Positions 8,675 to 16,880 of a stretch of DNA of 64,000 nucleotides are shown here, piece after piece. Origin of the DNA: Luteolibacter arcticus (GTDB lineage: Bacteria; Verrucomicrobiota; Verrucomicrobiia; Verrucomicrobiales; Akkermansiaceae). The notes beneath the pieces were generated by a model that was given only the letters and a program-made list of their open reading frames with translations, searched no databases and was not told where the DNA came from. The position numbers were made by a program, and so were the translations under genes. How positions within the stretch are numbered: the first letter of the stretch is position 1; every line of letters starts with the position of its first letter. The DNA lies in assembly GCF_025950235.1 (NCBI RefSeq), contig NZ_JAPDDT010000022.1:1-64000 (forward strand), read 5' to 3'.

Positions 8675-9511
8675 CTACGCAAGCCGGGCGACCACATCCG
8701 CCGGAGAGGCTCCGGCCTCACGCAGGCTGCGGATCGAAAGTGCATCGTGGCGCTTGGCGAGCCGGACGCCCTTTTCGTCCGTTACCAGCTCGTGGTGGAG
8801 GTAGAGCGGTTCGGGAAACCGCAGCAAGGCCTGGAGGATCCTGTGGACGTGGGTCGAGGGCAGCAGATCCTCCCCGCGGGTCACCAGAGTGACCTGCTGG
8901 AAGGCATCGTCCACGACCACGGCGAGATGGTAGGAGGTGCCGATGTCCTTGCGGGCCAAGACCACGTCGCCCAGCAGGCCGGGATTCACGGCGATCCGGC
9001 CGTGGCGCGAGTCGGTGAAGGAGAGTTCGCCGGTGATGGCCGCCGCCTTTGGGGCATCGAGACGCCAGGCCGGTTGCTGTCCGGCGGCGAGGCGGGTGTT
9101 TCGCTCGTTCTCCGACAGCCGCCGGCAGGTGCCGGGATACAGCGCGCCCTCCGGGCCGTGCGGCGCGCTGACCATGCGGGCGACTTCTTCCTCGATCTCC
9201 CGTCGCGTGCAGAAACACGGGTAAGCGACTCCCAAGCGACGGAGATCCTCCAGTGCGGCAGAGTAGGCTGCGGTCCGCTCGGACTGCCGCAGCGCGGGGC
9301 CGTCCCATTCGAATCCCAGCCAGCGCAGGTCTTCTTCAATCGCCTCGTAGAACTCGGACTTCACCCGGGTGTGATCGATGTCCTCGAAGCGAAGCAGGAA
9401 TCGGCCGCTGTCCCGGCGGGCCTGATCATGGGCGACCTTGGCGGCGTAGGCGTGACCGAGGTGCAGTCGGCCGGTCGGACTCGGGGCAAAGCGGGTGACG
9501 GTAGCGGGCAT
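8675..9511 (-). CDS. gluQ: Glutamyl-Q tRNA(Asp) synthetase
   Basis: Predicted 278-residue class I synthetase paralogue that attaches glutamate to the queuosine base of tRNA-Asp (YadB family). It begins MPATVTRFAPSPTGRLHLGH with the HIGH-type motif HLGH. It carries the family zinc site (CFC at about residue 98 and YPGTC about 25 residues on) and the KMSKS-equivalent VRLAKRHDA, and it lacks the anticodon-binding domain of full GluRS, which explains the short length. DIDHTRVKSEFYEAIEEDLRWLG is typical. ATG 9511 is used because the domain starts there; in-frame codons to 9649 encode an Arg-rich stretch. It implies that the organism makes queuosine-modified tRNA. Confidence 0.93.
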   Translation of the reverse strand: MPATVTRFAPSPTGRLHLGHAYAAKVAHDQARRDSGRFLLRFEDIDHTRVKSEFYEAIEEDLRWLGFEWDGPALRQSERTAAYSAALEDLRRLGVAYPCFCTRREIEEEVARMVSAPHGPEGALYPGTCRRLSENERNTRLAAGQQPAWRLDAPKAAAITGELSFTDSRHGRIAVNPGLLGDVVLARKDIGTSYHLAVVVDDAFQQVTLVTRGEDLLPSTHVHRILQALLRFPEPLYLHHELVTDEKGVRLAKRHDALSIRSLREAGASPADVVARLA

Positions 9512-9690
9512 CGGGCATCGGGCGAGGCGGCGCCAATCTAGCAGCCTGAACCCGCGATCGAAAAGAGCAGGATTCCGTCCCCGGGCTCGGCCGTTTTTTC
9601 CCGAATTCGTCCGGTCCATCCCGCCATGAAGGGGCGATAAATACACCATCAGCCACGACGGCGTCCTACTTTTCCGAATTCGACAGGCTG

Positions 9691-10065
9691 CTAGCCGTGG
9701 CGCATGCAGTAGACGAAGGTGATGACGCCCGCGATTGCCGCGAGGGCGAACACGATCTGTCCGGCTAGAACCGCCAAGGTGGGTGGCAGTCCCATCAGTC
9801 CCAGCAGAAGCGCTCCGACAATCGTGCAGATGCAGCCGGCAACGAGCAGCGAGAAAGTTGCCACCATGAGCACGGGAGCGAGAGCTCCACGGTGTTCCGG
9901 TTCAGCCGCGGCGCGCAGGAGCCCCTCGGACGCATCGAGGCGGTACCGCTGGCCCGTGCCCGTGTCCTTGCTCTGACCCGATGCGGGCGCTGGAAGAACG
10001 GGGCAACAAGCCCGAATGAAAGGAGCACTGAACCGCCTGTGTGCGTTTGCGGATGGGGGATTCAT
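9691..10065 (-). CDS. Small membrane protein, function unknown
   Basis: Predicted 124-residue protein starting MNPPSANAHRRFSAPF. The N-terminal half is polar and basic (RYRLDASEGLLRAAAEPEHRG). The C-terminal half has two hydrophobic segments, APVLMVATFSLLVAGCICTI and PTLAVLAGQIVFALAAIAGV, ending YCMRHG. No family is recognised. It stands alone between gluQ and the PEP-CTERM gene. The frame extends to 10158 upstream, but ATG 10065 removes a low-complexity N-terminus. The membrane segments argue that this frame is real; function is not inferable. Confidence 0.55.
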   Translation of the reverse strand: MNPPSANAHRRFSAPFIRACCPVLPAPASGQSKDTGTGQRYRLDASEGLLRAAAEPEHRGALAPVLMVATFSLLVAGCICTIVGALLLGLMGLPPTLAVLAGQIVFALAAIAGVITFVYCMRHG

Positions 10066-10299
10066 GGCGTCAGATATTTTTGGTGATTCAGAATTGGGCT
10101 GCACGAGGCACCTGAATTTTTGTGAGGCCGGGCGTTTTCCGCGATGAGATGATAGCACATGAAGCCGGATCCGCTATCATTTCTACATCCTATGTTTGCC
10201 TCGGTGGTCGTCATGCCGGGCAGGCGGGTGAGCCCGTCTCGAGATACTCCCGCGCATGTCGAGGCCGAGCCGCCGATGTTGGGCGGCGCGGCCGCAACA

Positions 10300-11127
10300 T
10301 CAGGCAACGCGTCGTCGGCGGCCCATGAGCAGCATTCCGGACAGCACCCCCATCACCGCAATGCCCGGTTCCGGGATCGCCCCCAGGCCCGAAATTGACT
10401 GGCCCACCACGATATCGCCGGTGATTGCCGAGACGGCGCCAAAGTTCACGGCATTAAGATACACATGCAGGGCATTGGTGGTCAGACCGGTGCCACTGAT
10501 CCCGTCTCCAGTAGCGATCTGCTCATTCAACACGATCGTCAGACCGATGATCCCGCCGGCATCCAACAGGATGGTATTCGGTGCCGGCGAACTGTCGATG
10601 TTCACAAAGATGGCGTTGCCGCCGACCGTGATGTTAAGATCCTGGAACACGCTGGTCCCTACCGATCCCAAGACCCCGAAATCACCCGAACTGGTCGAGG
10701 TCGATCCCAGGGTGGTCGCGGTGATGTTCAGCAAATCGCCGGGCAGGACGCTTTCCACCAGCAACACGGTCAATCCGTTGATGGTGCTCGTGCCGGAGGC
10801 CAGTCTAGTTCCGGCGAATCCATCGACGTTGGAATTGGCTGACGAGTTGATCGCGCCGTCGCCATCGTCGGTGGCCGCGCCGCTCCCGAGAACCGCCGAG
10901 ACATTGACGGTGAGTACGGAGTTGGTCGTGGCGTACATCGCGGGCGCGGTGCCCGAAGAAGTGCCCAGCGGTCCCGCCTCCAGGTCCGCGAGGCTGAGCG
11001 CTGAGACATCGACGTCGATCCCGGTACCGCTTGAGGTGCCAAAGGTGACCACCGCCTGACAAGGCAGTGCTGCCGACATCAGAAGGATTGCCGCGTGGAT
11101 TGAGCGGACCGTGGATTGTAGTTTCAT
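10300..11127 (-). CDS. PEP-CTERM sorting-domain protein
   Basis: Predicted 275-residue exported protein. An N-terminal signal peptide (ILLMSAALPCQAV) is followed by a Thr/Ser/Gly/Asp-rich beta domain with repeated patterns such as TSSGTGIDVDVSALSLAD and GDLLNITATTLGSTST. It ends in a textbook PEP-CTERM tail: IPEPG, a hydrophobic helix (AVMGVLSGMLLMG) and RRRRVA. PEP-CTERM proteins are recognised by the exosortase/archaeosortase system and usually go to the cell surface or biofilm matrix in exopolysaccharide-producing Gram-negatives. The start is ATG 11127. It lies directly downstream of the collagen-like gene on the same strand, separated by a strong hairpin at 11175-11212, so it is likely transcribed separately. 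Confidence 0.88.
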   Translation of the reverse strand: MKLQSTVRSIHAAILLMSAALPCQAVVTFGTSSGTGIDVDVSALSLADLEAGPLGTSSGTAPAMYATTNSVLTVNVSAVLGSGAATDDGDGAINSSANSNVDGFAGTRLASGTSTINGLTVLLVESVLPGDLLNITATTLGSTSTSSGDFGVLGSVGTSVFQDLNITVGGNAIFVNIDSSPAPNTILLDAGGIIGLTIVLNEQIATGDGISGTGLTTNALHVYLNAVNFGAVSAITGDIVVGQSISGLGAIPEPGIAVMGVLSGMLLMGRRRRVA

Positions 11128-11174
11128 ATGGAGTCCGTTGTTATGTAGTCTTATATTCAGATGCCGGGGAAATT

Positions 11175-11212
11175 CAGAGGGACAGGCCGTCGTTGAAATG
11201 CCTGTCCCTCTG
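11175..11212 (-). terminator. Terminator-like hairpin downstream of collagen-like gene
   Basis: A perfect 13-bp inverted repeat, CAGAGGGACAGGC / GCCTGTCCCTCTG, with a 12-base loop (11188-11199). It begins about 75 bases past the stop of the minus-strand collagen-like gene and is followed on that strand by AATTT. Position and stem strength suggest a terminator; the U-tract is weak. Confidence 0.65.
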
Positions 11213-11286
11213 ATGGGCGAATGCCCCACGGCGGCGGTTGGATGACCGTGACACCTTCCGTGCCGCACCCCGGGTTTCGGACGGTT

Positions 11287-13149
11287 TTATCTGAGGCGCA
11301 CAATTACAAGATGTGCGGAAACCGCATGGGTTCCTCCCGCAACGGGCGTAATGGTTAACGCAGGCGTATTGCCTGTAGGATTGAGCACCGTGAGCGTCGA
11401 GCCAGGCACCGTCGTTTGGACCAAGCAGGTACCCACGATCTGACTGGTGCCGGTAGCCCTGCCGACAGTCGTGTATTCAAGCTCGATGATCGTTCCGTTT
11501 CCCGTCCCCGACGAATCGAGGCCGAGCACCAGTTGGCCGGGTTCCGTCACGCTAACCTGAAAGTTCACTTGATAAACGCCGATCTCCGGCAAGAGGAACT
11601 CATTGTTGCTGACACGGATGATGTTGCTGAAAGGGCCGTCCCGTGGGAACTCCACAGGACTTCCGGCCGCGACGGTCGCCGCGTTGTCGAGGGGCATCAT
11701 GGCGTAGAAATCTCCATAATAACTGCCTGACACGCTTTCAGCGCCGTCCACTCCATCGGTTCCAGCCTGTCCCTGAGGTCCAGCCGGCCCTGTGGCTCCG
11801 GTTGGCCCCACAGCTCCTGTGACTCCGATGGATCCTGTCACTCCGATCGGGCCAATCGGTCCTGCCGGCCCAGTGGCTCCGGTGGGTCCTGCGGCTCCAT
11901 CTTGGCCATCGGCTCCATTCATTCCCGCTGGTCCTGCCGGTCCCGTGGCACCTGCTGGTCCTGCTGGGCCAACGGCTCCAGTCATTCCAGTGGCTCCCGC
12001 TGGTCCTGCAACTCCATCTTGGCCGTCGTTTCCATCCATTCCCGCAGGTCCTGCGGGCCCCGTGGCACCTGCTGGTCCGACGGACCCTGTCACTCCGATC
12101 GGTCCAATCGGGCCAACCGGTCCTGCCGACCCCGTGGCACCTGCTGGTCCTGCTGGGCCGACGGCTCCTGTCATTCCAGTGGCTCCCGCTGGGCCTGGAG
12201 CTCCATCTTGTCCATCGGCTCCATCCATTCCTGCAGGCCCTGCCGGCCCCGTGGCTCCCGCTGGTCCAACGGACCCTGTCAGTCCAACCGGCCCAATGGG
12301 TCCGATCGGTCCTGCCGACCCCGTGGCTCCCGCTGGTCCAACAGACCCTGTCAGTCCAACCGGCCCAATGGGTCCAATCGGTCCTGCCGATCCCGTGGCA
12401 CCTGCTGGTCCAGCCGGGCCAATGGCTCCGGCGGTTCCATTCGCACCCTTCGGTCCGGCCGGCCCTGGGGCTCCGTCGTCACCATCGTCCCCGGTGGCAC
12501 CCTTAGGTCCGGTCGCTCCGGCGGACCCGGTGGCACCCTTCGGTCCGGCCGGTCCTGTGGAGCCGGTGGCACCCTTGGCACCGGTTGCTCCTGTGGAGCC
12601 GGTGGCACCTTTGGCACCGGTCGCTCCTGTGGATCCCGTGGCACCCTTGGGTCCGACCGCACCTGCGGGGCCTACGGGACCAGCGGGGCCCGCCGGTCCT
12701 GGCGGCCCAGGCGGGCAGTCACAGTCTTCTTCGTCGTCGTCGGGCGGGACACCGTCACATTCGCAAAGCTGAATATTCTCCCTATCAAGCACCCGGTTGT
12801 CCGGACTCGTGGTGAAGACCAGGGAGTGGACGCCAGGGCCGAGGCCGGTTGGCCGCATTGCGGTGTAAGTCTGCCTCGCATAATCATAAACGCCAACCAG
12901 GGTCACTCCGTCCAGTTTGGCCGTAATGGTGCCGTAGCGGGGGAAATTATCCAACTTGACGGTCAGGCTGATGCAGTCACAGGCGGTGACGCCGACGATG
13001 GTATTTGCCACGGCGGTTGATCCCATCGCCACAACGGCGAGCGGAATGAGCCAGGACCGGGAGAAGGAGCGGAATACCCGCCCGGATGCCTCACGCCAGC
13101 TTGTGGGCGGTGAATGCGGTTTGAAAATTTCTGGGCCAATGGTTTTCAT
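11287..13149 (-). CDS. Secreted collagen-like (Gly-X-Y) protein with BclA-type C-terminal domain
   Basis: Predicted 620-residue exported protein. Residues 1-49 form an unusually long signal peptide (hydrophobic core WLIPLAVVAMGSTAVA). Residues 50-146 are a Cys-containing globular domain ending in an acidic DDDEEDCDC segment. Residues ~148-469 are about 107 uninterrupted Gly-X-Y triplets rich in GPAG, GATG and GPIG, which should form a collagen triple helix. Residues ~470-620 form a beta-rich domain (FLLPEIGVYQVNFQVSV, GTHAVSAHLVIVRLR) much like the TNF/C1q-like trimerisation domain of Bacillus BclA. It probably makes trimeric surface filaments. The ATG at 13149 gives the signal peptide. Its neighbour is a PEP-CTERM protein, but this one lacks that tail. 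Acquisition or recombination of the repeats is plausible given near-identical internal DNA repeats. Confidence 0.9.
   Translation of the reverse strand: MKTIGPEIFKPHSPPTSWREASGRVFRSFSRSWLIPLAVVAMGSTAVANTIVGVTACDCISLTVKLDNFPRYGTITAKLDGVTLVGVYDYARQTYTAMRPTGLGPGVHSLVFTTSPDNRVLDRENIQLCECDGVPPDDDEEDCDCPPGPPGPAGPAGPVGPAGAVGPKGATGSTGATGAKGATGSTGATGAKGATGSTGPAGPKGATGSAGATGPKGATGDDGDDGAPGPAGPKGANGTAGAIGPAGPAGATGSAGPIGPIGPVGLTGSVGPAGATGSAGPIGPIGPVGLTGSVGPAGATGPAGPAGMDGADGQDGAPGPAGATGMTGAVGPAGPAGATGSAGPVGPIGPIGVTGSVGPAGATGPAGPAGMDGNDGQDGVAGPAGATGMTGAVGPAGPAGATGPAGPAGMNGADGQDGAAGPTGATGPAGPIGPIGVTGSIGVTGAVGPTGATGPAGPQGQAGTDGVDGAESVSGSYYGDFYAMMPLDNAATVAAGSPVEFPRDGPFSNIIRVSNNEFLLPEIGVYQVNFQVSVTEPGQLVLGLDSSGTGNGTIIELEYTTVGRATGTSQIVGTCLVQTTVPGSTLTVLNPTGNTPALTITPVAGGTHAVSAHLVIVRLR
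11743..12708. repeat. Intragenic collagen-coding repeats
   Basis: The Gly-X-Y region is built of 9-base triplet codons arranged in larger repeats. The clearest is a 72-base (24-residue) unit containing GPIGPIGPVGLTGSVGPAG, present twice in direct succession around 12270-12413. Related longer blocks with GMDG.DGQDG recur around 11900, 12020 and 12220. Such repeats are prone to length change by slippage or recombination. Confidence 0.8.
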
Positions 13150-13442
13150 GGATGCTATTTCTTTCTGCTCGATGGTGATAACTGAAGTTGGATGACGTCC
13201 TTGTGGGGGCGGATTGATTCCGGTGGGTGAGGCGTCTCTTCATGGACGCCCCGCCTTACGTTCAAGAACGCGACTTCAGGGTGACAAACGCATTGCTAGC
13301 GTTCATTCATAACGATATTGAATTGGGGGGGACTGAATATTCCGCTACATCAGCAGCGGGCACTCCCTCGGAATTCAACGGCGTAACTTTTCATGTCACA
13401 TCGTAACTATCCCCGTTACGGCGGCAGAAAGGGGCGAAACAA

Positions 13443-14879
13443 TCAGAACCTCCACGACACCGGCCGGTCCGGGTGTGGGGTGTAGGAGCAGAAATAGCCG
13501 GTCTTGATCCGGGCGGAGAGGTGGTGGCCGAGTGGGGGGATGGCGTCGGCGATCCTTTGGATGGCCTGTTTGATGCGCTTGGTCACGGCGCAGCGGGCGC
13601 GTTCGGCTTCGAAGGAGGTCTTGCGGTCGCGGCCGCCGAGGCCGGTGGCGTCGGCGAGGTACTCGGCGATGGCGTTGATCTCGGCGCGGGCTGTGGCGGA
13701 CCGGTCGGGATCGTTGAAGCGTTCGGATTCATCCTCTTGCTCGCGCAGGTCGTCGAGGCGGCGTTTGCATTCCGCTTTGGCCTGGGGATCGAGCAAGGGG
13801 GTGCCGTCATGGCGGCTGGTCAGGACGAGTTGACCTTGGTCTCCATGGAGACGGCAGCTTGGAATCGCAGCGGGACGAGAGGATGATGCTTCAGAATCGC
13901 AGGCGACGAGATCGCTGACATGAAATTCGCGTCCGGGCGAGCGTAGCAGGAAGGCGAGGCTCTCCATGCCCTTGTTGCTTTTCAGCAATGCGAATTGCCC
14001 GTGGTAGCGGACGGTCCAGAAATCGTTCTGCCGCAGGAAACCGGCCTCGTCATGCGGCTGGAAAGCGGGTGGCCGGGAAACGGGTGGCTGGGCAACGGGT
14101 GGCTGGGAAACCAATCCGCCGACATTCTCCATCAGCGCGCGGGTGGCCGTTTCGATGTCATGCGAGCCGTCGTCCAAGGTTTCGGGGAGACCGATGGTGT
14201 CCCGGGTGGTTGGCAGAGCATTCGGGAATTCCCCTTGGTCGAGTTCAGCCATCGCGTTCGCCACGATATCGATCCGTAAAATATGCGGATGCCATGGCTC
14301 GAGGAGCACGCGGCCCTCGGCGCAGCACGCGTGCTGTCCGATGAACTCGAGGAGACGGAGGATCTGGTGGGCGTCGCGTTTGACGCGGGTCCAGTCCTTC
14401 ATATCCAATAGCATGACCAGGCGGTCATAAAACGAGCTCGCCTCCCGGAATAACTCCGCGCAATCCCCGGCGGTGAGCTCGAATGGCATAGCCGGGAGGG
14501 TCCGCCTCGCCGCATCAAGGCGGGCATGTTGAAAGTGCAGAACCGTCTCCTCTCCCCGCACGCGGCATCCATCCGGGCGTCCGTCCATTTCAAATTGCTG
14601 GAGGCCCATGGGCTGGCGGACGAGAATGATTTGCCGCCCATCCGCACCCGAGCTGAGGAGGACATTGAACGCGGGATCATAGGGCCAGCTAGCCAGGCAA
14701 TTCCTGAGATCCACCTCCTGAATCACGGCCGGGCTTGGGCGGCGGCTCAATTCTGATCTGGCCTTGAGACCAATTTCCAAAAGTTCGATGGCCCGTTCCA
14801 CGGGTTGGTGCCCTTCAGGGGGGGCGTGGGATTTCATCTCTCGAACCAAATCGGGGGGGAGATAAAAGGGGGTTTTCAT
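13443..14879 (-). CDS. Unknown protein with C-terminal winged-helix-like domain
   Basis: Predicted 478-residue soluble protein from ATG 14879 (MKTPFYLPPDLVREMKSHAP). The first third is unrecognised. Around residues 270-310 there is a short imperfect Pro-rich repeat (VSQPPVAQPPVSRPP). The C-terminal ~170 residues hold KGMESLAFLLRSPGREFHVSDLV, followed by TKRIKQAIQRIADAIPPLGHHL and GYFCSYTPHPDRPVSWRF. That tail resembles a domain found at the end of large bacterial regulators and transcriptional-activator-like proteins, with a winged-helix-like beginning; this is from memory and unproven. The reading frame continues upstream to 16508 only because it runs antisense to glpK, so the extension is rejected. 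It stands alone, with a long non-coding gap upstream. Confidence 0.65.
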   Translation of the reverse strand: MKTPFYLPPDLVREMKSHAPPEGHQPVERAIELLEIGLKARSELSRRPSPAVIQEVDLRNCLASWPYDPAFNVLLSSGADGRQIILVRQPMGLQQFEMDGRPDGCRVRGEETVLHFQHARLDAARRTLPAMPFELTAGDCAELFREASSFYDRLVMLLDMKDWTRVKRDAHQILRLLEFIGQHACCAEGRVLLEPWHPHILRIDIVANAMAELDQGEFPNALPTTRDTIGLPETLDDGSHDIETATRALMENVGGLVSQPPVAQPPVSRPPAFQPHDEAGFLRQNDFWTVRYHGQFALLKSNKGMESLAFLLRSPGREFHVSDLVACDSEASSSRPAAIPSCRLHGDQGQLVLTSRHDGTPLLDPQAKAECKRRLDDLREQEDESERFNDPDRSATARAEINAIAEYLADATGLGGRDRKTSFEAERARCAVTKRIKQAIQRIADAIPPLGHHLSARIKTGYFCSYTPHPDRPVSWRF

Positions 14880-15401
14880 CGCGGGGAGCGTGAGGTTGGC
14901 GACGGGAGTGCCGACATTCCTGGTGGTATGGGCAGTGGTGGATCGGCGGGGATGGATCTCCGCTCTGGGTGCCGCCGTCGGGTTCAGAACGGGCGCACTG
15001 GGGGATTCACGCGCGCGGGGGGATTCACATCGCCAATGATAATTTTTTGATTCTCGGTTGTTCAGCACTAGGTAAGCTCGATTGTTATCATTCCAAACTC
15101 TATTTTGATAAATTCCTGTCTCGAATGCTGATTTAGCAGCTTTCCGATAGTTTTCGCGGTGTCCCGGCCACTTCAGCCTCAGCGTGATCGCTCCCGGCTC
15201 GGCACCAAGGCGCTGGCCCTGGCCCTGGTCTGGAGCAGGCGGGGGGTCTCGATTCTGTAACTCCTGCTGGGTCGCGACGGCTTTGCGGGTATCCCGGCGT
15301 GTCTGACCGGGATACCCGGAAAGCCTGTTTTTCGAGCCGGAAGATCCTTTCGCGCTTTCCCGATCTGGTGTTAGGATGACGGGAACCCTGTTTCTCTCCC
15401 C
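14880..15401. promoter_or_regulatory. Intergenic region upstream of glpK with strong hairpin
   Basis: About 520 bases between divergent genes with no convincing coding sequence. The part 15035-15140 is AT-rich and may carry promoters for one or both genes. A perfect 11-bp inverted repeat GGGTATCCCGG / CCGGGATACCC (15287-15297 and 15307-15317, 9-base loop) lies about 85 bases before the glpK start. It is followed by AAAGCCTGTTTTT, so it could act as an attenuator or an operator for glpKD. That role is inference. Confidence 0.5.
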
Positions 15402-16880
15402 ATGCCGCGGACCCACATTCTCGCGCTCGATCAAGGAACCACCTCCTCGCGAGCCGTCGTTTTCGACCACGAAGGCCACCCGGTGGCGGTCGGCCAGCGG
15501 GAATTTCCCCAGCAGTATCCACGACCCGGATGGGTGGAGCACGATCCGCTCGCCATCTGGGCCAGCCAGTGGTCCACCGCGGTCGAGGCGCTCGGGAAGG
15601 CTGACCTGGTTGCGGAGGACGTCGCCGCGATCGGCATCACCAACCAGCGCGAAACGACCCTGGTGTGGGAGCGTGACAGCGGCCGGCCGGTTTACCCGGC
15701 GATCGTCTGGCAGGACCGCCGCACCGCCGACGATTGCGCCCGGCTGAAAGCCGACAGCGTGGAGTCGCTTTTCACTGCCAAGACCGGTCTGCGGCTCGAT
15801 CCCTATTTCTCCGGCACCAAGCTGCGGTGGATTCTCGATAACGTCGAAGGTGCGCGAGCCAAGGCGGAGGCGGGCAAGCTGATGTTCGGCACGGTTGATA
15901 GCTGGCTGCTGTGGCGGCTCACGGGCCGCACCGTCCACGCCACCGACGCGACCAATGCTTCCCGGACCTTGCTCTACAATATTCATCGCGGGGATTGGGA
16001 TGACGAACTGCTGGGGATCCTCGGCATTCCTCGCTCGATGCTTCCGGAGGTGAAGGACAGCAGCGGAGTCTTCGGCGAGTCGATGGAAGGGATTCCCATC
16101 GGGGGGATTGCAGGTGACCAGCATGCGGCGCTCTTTGGCCAAGGTTGCTTCTCGCCGGGCATGGCGAAGAACACCTATGGCACCGGCTGCTTCATGCTGA
16201 TGCATACCGGAGATGAGGCAGTGACCTCGCGGAACAACCTGCTCACCACGGTGGCGTGGCAGATTGGCGGGAAAAGGGAGTATGCGCTTGAAGGGTCGGT
16301 CTTCATCGGCGGCGCATTGATCCAGTGGCTGCGTGATGAACTGCAGCTCGTGCGGTCTGCCGAGGAGTGCAACCAGCTCGCGGCGAGCGTTCCGGACAGT
16401 GGCGGCATGTACCTCGTGCCGGCCTTTGCCGGGCTCGGTGCTCCTTACTGGGATCCGTATGCCCGTGGCGCGGCCTTTGGCATGAGCCGCGGCACCAACC
16501 GCGCCCACTTTTGCCGCGCGGCGCTCGAAGCCATCGCTTACCAGAGCGCCGAACTCGCCGAGTGCATGGTGCGTGACAGCGGCATCGACTTGAAGGATCT
16601 GCGCGTCGATGGTGGCGCGGTGCGCAGCGACTTGCTGATGCAGTTCCAGGCGGACTTGTTAGGCGTCGATGTCGTGCGGCCGAAGGACATCGAGAGCACG
16701 GCCGCCGGTGCTGCGTTTCTTGCGGGTCTCGCCATTGGCTTCTGGAAGGACCGGGATGAAATCCAGCGATGTCGGGAGGTGGAACGGGTCTTTTCACCAC
16801 AGCGGCCAGGTTCGGAAATGGTTCCGCTGTTGGCCGGTTGGCGCAAGGCGGTCGAGCGCTCCGGGGCGTGGGAATCATGA
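15402..16880 (+). CDS. glpK: Glycerol kinase
   Basis: Predicted 492-residue FGGY-family kinase that phosphorylates glycerol to sn-glycerol 3-phosphate. The N-terminal nucleotide motif LALDQGTTSSRAVVFD is at residues 7-22. Other family signatures are GITNQRETTLVWER, the substrate loop around PYFSGTKLRWILDN, GDQHAALFGQGCF, NTYGTGCFML and the C-terminal LRVDGGAVRSDLLMQFQAD. Length matches the family (about 500). ATG 15402 opens MPRTHILALDQG. The stop overlaps the start of glpD by four bases (ATGA), so the two are translationally coupled in a glycerol catabolic operon. No glycerol facilitator (glpF) is present nearby. Confidence 0.97.
   Translation: MPRTHILALDQGTTSSRAVVFDHEGHPVAVGQREFPQQYPRPGWVEHDPLAIWASQWSTAVEALGKADLVAEDVAAIGITNQRETTLVWERDSGRPVYPAIVWQDRRTADDCARLKADSVESLFTAKTGLRLDPYFSGTKLRWILDNVEGARAKAEAGKLMFGTVDSWLLWRLTGRTVHATDATNASRTLLYNIHRGDWDDELLGILGIPRSMLPEVKDSSGVFGESMEGIPIGGIAGDQHAALFGQGCFSPGMAKNTYGTGCFMLMHTGDEAVTSRNNLLTTVAWQIGGKREYALEGSVFIGGALIQWLRDELQLVRSAEECNQLAASVPDSGGMYLVPAFAGLGAPYWDPYARGAAFGMSRGTNRAHFCRAALEAIAYQSAELAECMVRDSGIDLKDLRVDGGAVRSDLLMQFQADLLGVDVVRPKDIESTAAGAAFLAGLAIGFWKDRDEIQRCREVERVFSPQRPGSEMVPLLAGWRKAVERSGAWES

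Noticed and set aside
11902..13020. Ser/Cys/Arg-rich open frame opposite the collagen gene
   Set aside because: It is the antisense reading of Gly-X-Y codons; repeated SCRPRG patterns are an artefact of the repeat.
14880..16508. N-terminal extension of the minus-strand gene at 13443, over 500 residues, antisense to glpK
   Set aside because: It runs through glpK on the opposite strand, has Arg/Pro-rich composition and no domain; the natural start at 14879 follows a long non-coding gap.
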